Below, one piece after another: positions 57,301 through 64,000 of a stretch of 64,000 bases of DNA (its first letter is position 1; every line of letters begins with the position of its first letter). The notes beneath the pieces are model-generated. The model worked only from the letters and a program-made list of their open reading frames with translations, had not been told where the DNA came from and made no database searches. The stretch covers positions 5,277 to 69,276 of the forward strand of contig JACAXG010000241.1 of assembly GCA_018881555.1 (NCBI GenBank), in the 5' to 3' direction. Position numbers and translations under genes: made by a program. This DNA is from Amblyornis subalaris. Its lineage: Eukaryota; Chordata; Aves; Passeriformes; Ptilonorhynchidae.

Positions 57301-59892
57301 AATACNTGGTACAGCTGACAGGATAGTTAAAAACAGAGGCCTGCTCAGTTCCTGTTGCAGTTGTTTTACTTGCAGTGTGAAGAAAAGTCAACATTAAAAG
57401 CTGTAGGAAGCTGCATTAAGTTTTCCTAATGAATTTGAGAGTTAACTGCAATAACGTGACATGAACTGTGAATTACAGTGAACCAGCATAGTGGCAGGGC
57501 TTCTGGCCTTGTGCAGTTTTTCTGTTTTATGTCACACATGATGATCTTTCATTTGAGCAACAATGTCCCAGATATGGTGAGATCTGAAAGCAGTGACAGT
57601 ACAGTAATTGTTGTGAAGTATGGTGTCTTCCCACAGAATCTCAGAAATGCTTCACATCTGTTCTCCAACCCTGCTAACCCAGTGTGCTCACTGGGGCCCT
57701 GCTGGGCATGCAGAAACCATACATACCCCTGTACCTGGAGGCCTTCCAAAATCTAACCAAGAACTATGATCATAAAATAGAGAGGAATTTATTTGAAACA
57801 ATAAATAACTATTACATGAATCATAAGAATATACTTTTGTTTTAAATCCTAGCCTCACTGAAGTCAAGGCACATTTTAGCCTTGACTTCAGTAGTTTTTC
57901 ACCTTTTTGAGTTGTAGAACACCTGAGCTGGAGACCATAGCAAACATGGCTTCAACTTGTTTGACACTAGCAAACTTCAGCGTCAGGTTCCTGACTAAAA
58001 ATAGTGATCTTTGGTAAGTCTAATGAAGTTGTAAAATGTTACACAGATTCATTTAATAAAAGTTTTCTGAGATGCCAAATACAGTATTTAGAAGGTAGGA
58101 AAAATTACCTTGAAGCACAGCTTTCATGCAGTGGGTAGGTGTCTAACCTCAATAAAATTGTAGGTGAGGACAACCATTAGTTTTTTACTGCACTAGAAAC
58201 TTTATTTCAAATATCATCATTTAGTGGCAGTTTCCTCCAATTTTGATGTGAATCTGTAGCCAAATCCAAACAAAATGAAGACATCTGTTTTCACTAAAAT
58301 GGAACTTCCATTTTGGTTTTGAAGAGAAGGACAAAGGTCTGGCACTTCTTCCTTCTGCTGACTCCTTAAAGGCTTGTTTGAAAGGCTGATTCAACTGATT
58401 CCGACTGAAAGCAACCTGTGGTAGTTTTTAGCACTTCTGCAGATAGAGGATGTGATTTGGTACTGGCAAATCAAATTTCAGTTTTTCCTCACCAAGTCAG
58501 GCGAATGTCCGTGTTTGTTCAAGAAGATCTCTACTTGAAAAGCAAATAAAACACCACCCCAACACACACAAACTTGGAATTAAAAAAAAGGAAAGGGAAA
58601 GGCAAAATATGGTTGTCCAAGGAGAGAGTGCTCTGAGTTGATTTTGTGTTGAATCNCTTCACCATGAAAAGCCTTTAGTCTTAGTAGAGAAAGAACGAAG
58701 TGTTTTGTAGCCTGTTGGGGGATGTGGATCCTTCAGTATGTGGAGCTTTCAGTAGAGCTTAGAATCACAAGGGGTTTGTCATCTTTGTGTTCCCAGAGAC
58801 TGTTTGGTTTGGACAGCTGAGTCCCAGTGCTGCAGAAGTGTGGCTGATGGTGCNAAGAGCTTTCCCCGTGCCCAGCCCTGGGCAGGGGCCCTGGCACATC
58901 CACTTGTGCTCCTCTCTGCCTTTGTGCCAGTGACCCCAGCCCGTGCAGGGCAACTCCTGACGGAAACCCTCCCTGCTCGTCTAAAGAGAGGCTGCAACTG
59001 AATAAAAACACCAAGTGATAACATTGAGAGTAGCCCATAATAGATGTTTGCCAATTTCTAACTCACCAGCAAAGAATGATGGAGTGAGGCAAGGAGGAGC
59101 TTTTGCTCTAGAACTTTCCTAATTGAAAANTGCACCGTGGCTCTGAACGGGTTAATGTGGCCCTCGTGCTCTTGTGTGTGTGAATGAAAACTGTTACTGG
59201 GTGTGTTACGTGTGCAGCACATTGGGTTATGTGTAATTCACTTGCAAACAGAGGGAAAGGTGGACTGTGTATTTTTAATGAGGAATTTCGTGGAACAGAT
59301 TTGTTTTGTAAAATAAATATGAAGATAAGTTATTCTCTTCCTGTGAAGAAAATTTCTGCTGATCTTCACTGTTTAAATAGAGAATATATGTGATTAATTG
59401 AATTTTAGTTTAAACTTGCCACTGCACAGGAGCAGTTCTGATGCCTGTGTTTCTTACATGATAAAATGCCATTTGTTTTATTTGCCTTCAAGTATTTCAT
59501 AATGTTTTGACAGCATGTCTTAAAATTGTAATTATATGATGTCTTTGTTCCCTCATTGGGTTCCATCTTTTTTTTTTTCTTTAGCATGAGAGGTACAGGG
59601 AGGCAAAATTGCTGTAACTGATCAGTTTCTAAAGAAGGAATACCAGTTATCATAAAATGACATATAATCAATCATTTTTAGTTTAAATGCTTTATAGCCA
59701 ACTACATTTTCAAAGAAGAATTTTCAGTGCATTTTTTACATTCACATTTTAGAATCCTAATCTTAAACCAAGCAAAACCCAAAAAGTTTTTCCATGATTA
59801 CTCTAGTATCTTAGCAAATTCTAAAGAAGGATAGCTCAGACTGACAGCAAATTGTTTTGGAAAACTTTTCATTTTGGTAATGTTAAATTTGC

Positions 59893-59946
59893 AGTTGAAC
59901 TTGATATGTTTAAAGTCTTTTCCAGCCGAAATGAGTCTATGATTTT
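59893..59946 (+). repeat. Ancient CR1 LINE 3' tail
   Basis: The text cttgatatgtttaaagtctt, ttccagccgaaatgagtcta, tgatttta matches the recalled CR1 3' terminus (cttgatgatcttaaaggtct, tttccaacctaaatgattct, atgattcta) through almost its full length. The copy is truncated at its 5' end, as usual for CR1, and well diverged. Confidence 0.75.
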
Positions 59947-60936
59947 AAGACTTCAGTGAGACTAGAATTTCCCTCCAGAGTCTTGTAACTCAGCTACAAC
60001 ACGAAGTCAGTAATTTAAAGTGAATTCTTGGCACTAATGAGGACTTCCTTACTTCATTCGAAGTTGTGTGAAATTAGGCAAACATAACTTTTTCCATAAT
60101 AATTTTAGGAAAGCAGATGGTAAAATAGAGAGTATTTGGAAATGCCACAAGGATACTTTTTAGCTTTGTTTCATTTTTAAATGAGTGAACCAGTGAAATA
60201 TTTCCAAAATTACTATATTTGTGTAGGGTTTGGTCGTGCCATACGTGGCATGGGAACTTGCAGTAACTGTTCAGTATTAATGTGTATTCTGAAGCATGTG
60301 CAGGACTGTGCTCTTCACATGCAGATGTTGATCCAGCTGTGTTTGCTGGAGAGATTGTGTTACATGGGAATGCCTGGCTGCAGCTGATCCTGGCTGTGGC
60401 ACCAGCAGTAAGGCAAGGCTGTGNTTCCCAGGAGGGGCACACACAGGCGCATTGAAAAAGGCAGTTTGATGGAATACTTTGGGAATAATGTGAATACTTT
60501 TTACTATTATGTAATGTCTAGAGCAATGAAAATGTGATTGCTTTACCATTATCATTCAGTTAGTATTCAGTTATTTTATTTTGTAACTTGTGGTTATAAA
60601 ACTCAGAAGATGCAACGTAACCAAATGGTCGATATGTAAATGTGTGCAGGATGTGGCAAAAGTAGTTCTGAGGGCACAGCTGGAGAGTGATCATTTAAAA
60701 ATAGATGCTCAGACTGTGTATATAGTTGCAAAATTTTTGATAGTGCATTTCAATTGATTTTTGCATTTCATGTCCTTGTAAAGTGCATCTTTCACACTTT
60801 TGAAGATTGTCTACTTGTACTATACTGTATTAAGCCTTTTTTTCAGGATTTCCATTATTGCTGGAGCTTCCAACATACATGTTTATTTCAAAAAATGTTC
60901 TTACTGTTTTTTTCTTTTTTGTAAATAGTGTTTTGT

Positions 60937-60942
60937 ATTAAA
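60937..60942 (+). terminator. LRCH2: Candidate distal polyadenylation signal for LRCH2
   Basis: ATTAAA lies in a T-rich context, with further T/G-rich DNA downstream. It would give a 3' UTR of about 6.6 kb. This is one of several candidates; no transcript evidence is available. Confidence 0.3.
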
Positions 60943-60999
60943 TTTGCATGGATAAAACCCACGTTTCCAAAACCAGTGTACATATGCTCTGTATAAAAT

Positions 61000-63680
61000 A
61001 CAAACTGTTTCATAATTTTCATGTAGTCAAGTTATTCGATTTGATTTCATTTCAGTTTATATATTTGTAGTAAATAATGAGAATTTGTTGTATGTTCTCT
61101 CGAATGTCTGTGTTGTCATTTTGATAGATAAGTGACCTGTCTCATGACATCAGGAAATATGTTCTTTGACAAACAAAAGCAATGCTAGCTCCTGTTTCAG
61201 GGAAGTAGGACACATCCACATATGAAGTATGTTGGGACTTCGGTTTTGACCAACAGGGAGAACAGTGGTGAGGATATGTGAGGATCAAGATGCCTTCACT
61301 TGCAGCAGTGTCTTTACACATTTACACACCTTCCTGTCTCACCCGTGAAAAACACCCAATGTCTTCTGGCATATCTATTTGGAACAATATAGTTTTTTGA
61401 ATCTTGCTGATGATAAGCTTAAACCAGTGCAGAAATTCCTCCCAACAGAGGTGTTCTGCTTCCCTTCTGTTCCCTGGGCTGGATCTGGCAGTAGCACGGA
61501 TCATCTGTGTGGTTTGCAGTCATTACTTGCTTGAGCCAGCAGTAGGGAAACAGAACTGCTGGGTTTAGGAGCTGTAGTTCAGTTAGGTTGTTCAAATGTA
61601 CTTAAAAGAGAATTTTATATGCCTAAATTTATTTTACCTTAATTTCTTACTGATTATTTAAAGATGTAGACAGTTTTATTTTTAGACCTGAGTATTGAAA
61701 GTAAATACTCTCTTTTGAGAGNTGTTTTTCCCTGCGAGACCTTTCTCTGCACCTGCACATACCCTGCTGCTCCTTATTTTCTGACAAGGCACGTTTGGGG
61801 AGTGTGGAGCAGAAACTGAGAACAGCATGACAAAGAAAATGAACACCATTCCTAGACAAAGGAATCTCAACAGTTGGAACTTCTTTCGCCGTAACCAATG
61901 AGGTGTTTGTAGTTGAAATATTCTGTGAGTCTGCTGCTCAGTTTTCAGCTCTAAAGAAAGCTTTCCTCTTATGGAAAGGCTTTTTGGATGTTGGAGGGGA
62001 ATGATACCATGTTCAGAAGCCTCTGTTCCAGGCTCAACTCTGTGAACCCGTGAGTTTCCTGTCTGTCCCTGGCAATCTTTGTGGGTAAGGTTGCTGTTGA
62101 ATAAGGAAAGTGTTGTAAACAAAACATCCTGTCTGTGATTCCCACATGAGATGTATTGAGAGACATGTAAAAGTGAGGAAGCTTTGCCATGTAATTACTT
62201 TTTTGAAGTTGAGCTTGGTACATTTGATCAGGGTGACACAAACTCATACGTTCCTTTATATTTTGATTATCAGCTGTGGATAATACGGCTCGGACTTTTT
62301 TCACCGAGTCAAGAGGTGTTAAAAGTTTTGTAAATGGCAGACTCTAGCTATGAACAAAATGGTAGAGAGTTTACACCACCTGCTTTGGTACAGATGCTTG
62401 CAGCTGGCAGGCTGCATTGGTTCCAGCAGNGTTTGAGAACTAAAGACACCCAATACATTTAACAATCCTTACTGCACTGCTTCCACCACCCTTCAGGAGG
62501 AGTTCTTAGGTTTCTATAGGTCTTGCTGACTGCAGCAACTTTTGCACAGTCACACTGAGCTTATTCTGCTTCTGTTTCCCAAGTCAAAGATGGTAAACTG
62601 CTGCTAAATAGAACTCCTTTGTGTTCTATTCAAACCTGAGATCTGCATCTCCTCCCGTGGTCTGTCCGATGCCTGCAGTGTCTGTTCTCACGCTGTGTCT
62701 GCTTTTACAGTCTGTGTTCAGGTCCTGATCACAGCTGCTCTCTGCAGCTGCTGGTTTGCATTGTAGCCATTTAACTTTCCTCTCAGACTCAAATACATCC
62801 ACACTAGTGGTGGATGTAACTACAGTGCCCCAGGCGAGCGTTGCTGTTCTGGTACTCTTAGCTTGTGGAAACTNCGTGAGAGTTGGGAAAAATAAAACCA
62901 GCTTCTCATCTGTGAATTCACAGACCTGTCCTGTTTCTGATTCTGGGTTCAAACACATCAGTCAGCTACTCTGGGTGGCTACAAATATCNCTGAAATGGC
63001 TGTTACAACCCTTCCAAGAATATTTTTTAAAAANTTTGACGTTTAATGTGGCAATGATTTTAGCAGATTGGATGTGTTTGAAAAATGTGTATGTAGTTAT
63101 TTGAGGTTTTAATTAGTTAGGCATCGTTAATAATGGAAATCTCATACTAATAATGTTCTGATTATATAGCCAAAGAGTAAATTATGCCAGAAATACCTGG
63201 TTTTCACAGCTACAACACATTGCCTTCAGAGCTGACCAGTGCATAACTTCAGCACAATAGCTCATAGTTTCTAGTAAGGGCAATATAAGAACATGTTAAC
63301 TTTTCTGAAATTCACAGGTTTGATTGTGAAAGGATTGTTAAAGGTTTGATTTTCATAATTTTCATTATAGTGGGGAAGTAGAACAACTAGACTGTGTCTG
63401 GAACTTCTGTAGGGTTTTTTTTTGGCTAACACTCAAATGTGACAGGCTTACTGGAATACGTGTATTCAGCAATTCAATAAACATCTGTCTTTGGAGTATT
63501 ATAATTGTGGNTTTATTATAATTATTACCAGAATTTTGACAACTTTTCATATATATGTACAGATAGATAACAGTGTGTGTGTGATCTCTAGATCAATAAT
63601 CACAAGTTGGGAGAAATGGAGTTTTATGATCTCTCAGAGAAGGAGCAGGCAGCTCAGGGGGACTGCAGGGATGTCGTGAG
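61000..63680. other. Intergenic DNA downstream of LRCH2
   Basis: No gene is supported. Minus-strand frames at 61647-62304 and 62626-62958 overlap each other in different frames and show no domain or splice logic. Two nearby Ns are scattered in 62871-63034. No repeat is recognised before the CR1 fragment at the right edge. Confidence 0.6.
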
Positions 63681-63689
63681 GTAATGCAG

Positions 63690-64000
63690 GTAGAAAATTA
63701 GTAGGGCCACAGCCCAGCTCAAACTCCATCTGTCCACTGGTGCAAAAGACAACCCCAAAAAATTGTTACAAATTCATGAGCAACAAAAGGAAGGCTGGGG
63801 GGAATCTCCGTCCTTTACTAGATGCGGAGGGAAACGCGGTGACAAACAATGAGGAAAAACCTGAGGTACTTAATGCCTTCTTTTCCTTGGTCTTTCAGTG
63901 AGACAAGTTGTCCCTGAGGTGGCAGACAGGGACCGGGAGCAGAACGGAACCCCATGAGGCAGGAGGAAATGCTCAGTGACACCACTCGGGCACACACAAG
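63690..64000 (+). mobile_element. CR1 LINE body fragment, cut by the window edge
   Basis: A run of recalled CR1 ORF2 5'-region text is clear in order: caacaaaaggaaggct, gaatctccgtcctttact, gatgcggagggaaac, caatgaggaaaaacctgagg, tacttaatgccttctttt, cagacagggaccgggagcag, gaggaaatgctcagtgac. The reverse-transcriptase region would lie beyond 64000. The reading frame carries small deletions and stops, so this is a dead copy. Confidence 0.88.

Larger units (their letters stand above)
54390..60990 (+). other. Probable LRCH2 3' untranslated region and flank
   Basis: AT-rich sequence without a supported gene follows the stop. Candidate polyadenylation signals on the plus strand include ATTAAA at 55897, 56421 and 57393, AATAAA at 57800, 58055, 58151 and 59001, and ATTAAA at 60937. 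The stretch 60700-61000 has the look of a distal UTR end, but which signal is used cannot be told from sequence. A CR1 tail lies inside (about 59.9 kb). Confidence 0.5.

Noticed and set aside
58745..58790. Possible CR1 start on the minus strand (tagaatcacaaggggtttg)
   Set aside because: Only the first dozen bases resemble the CR1 terminus and the following text does not continue it.
1..64000. CRISPR arrays, bacterial operons, tRNA or rRNA genes
   Set aside because: No regularly spaced direct repeats, no clustered unspliced genes and no cloverleaf or rRNA-like segments were seen. The window is ordinary vertebrate nuclear DNA.

Overview
The window is vertebrate nuclear DNA, most likely from a bird. 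Coding sequence is split into many short GT-AG exons. The genes start at CpG islands, and the recognisable interspersed repeats are CR1 LINE fragments plus one retroviral-type LTR. CR1 copies of this type are typical of birds and other sauropsids. Interspersed repeats are sparse. Single N bases are scattered throughout, and one 990-base N block lies at 21227-22216. All family assignments below come from recalled family sequences; no search was run.

Minus strand, 2589-13392: a complete nine-exon gene of the UAP56-interacting factor family (UIF, product of FYTTD1). All nine exons join in a single open frame of 294 codons plus a stop. The protein has an N-terminal UAP56-binding motif, an Arg-rich middle and the family C-terminus. 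The neighbour is LRCH2, not LRCH3, so I read this as the LRCH2-linked duplicate of FYTTD1. In human that position is held by LUZP4.

13393-20880: about 7.5 kb of intergenic DNA between two divergent CpG-island promoters, with no convincing gene.

Plus strand, about 21-61 kb: LRCH2 (leucine-rich repeat and calponin-homology domain protein 2). Exon 1 is not visible and almost certainly lies in the N block. Exons 2-21 (35167-54389) are all present, intact and in frame, and encode about 652 residues. They give the LRR domain, a long polar linker assembled from many small exons, and the C-terminal calponin-homology domain. A long AT-rich 3' untranslated region follows.

Other elements: an LTR-like element in LRCH2 intron 1 (about 28.5-29.0 kb); an ancient CR1 3' tail in the 3' flank/UTR (about 59.9 kb); a CR1 body fragment running off the right edge (63.69-64.0 kb); a tandem GC-box repeat in the UIF-like promoter; and an unexplained antisense pair of ORFs in LRCH2 intron 1 (31.4-32.0 kb). 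The two genes are not known to share a pathway: one is a nuclear mRNA-export adaptor, the other a membrane/cytoskeleton-associated scaffold. Their adjacency looks like inherited synteny. No prokaryotic-type system, CRISPR array, rRNA or tRNA was seen.
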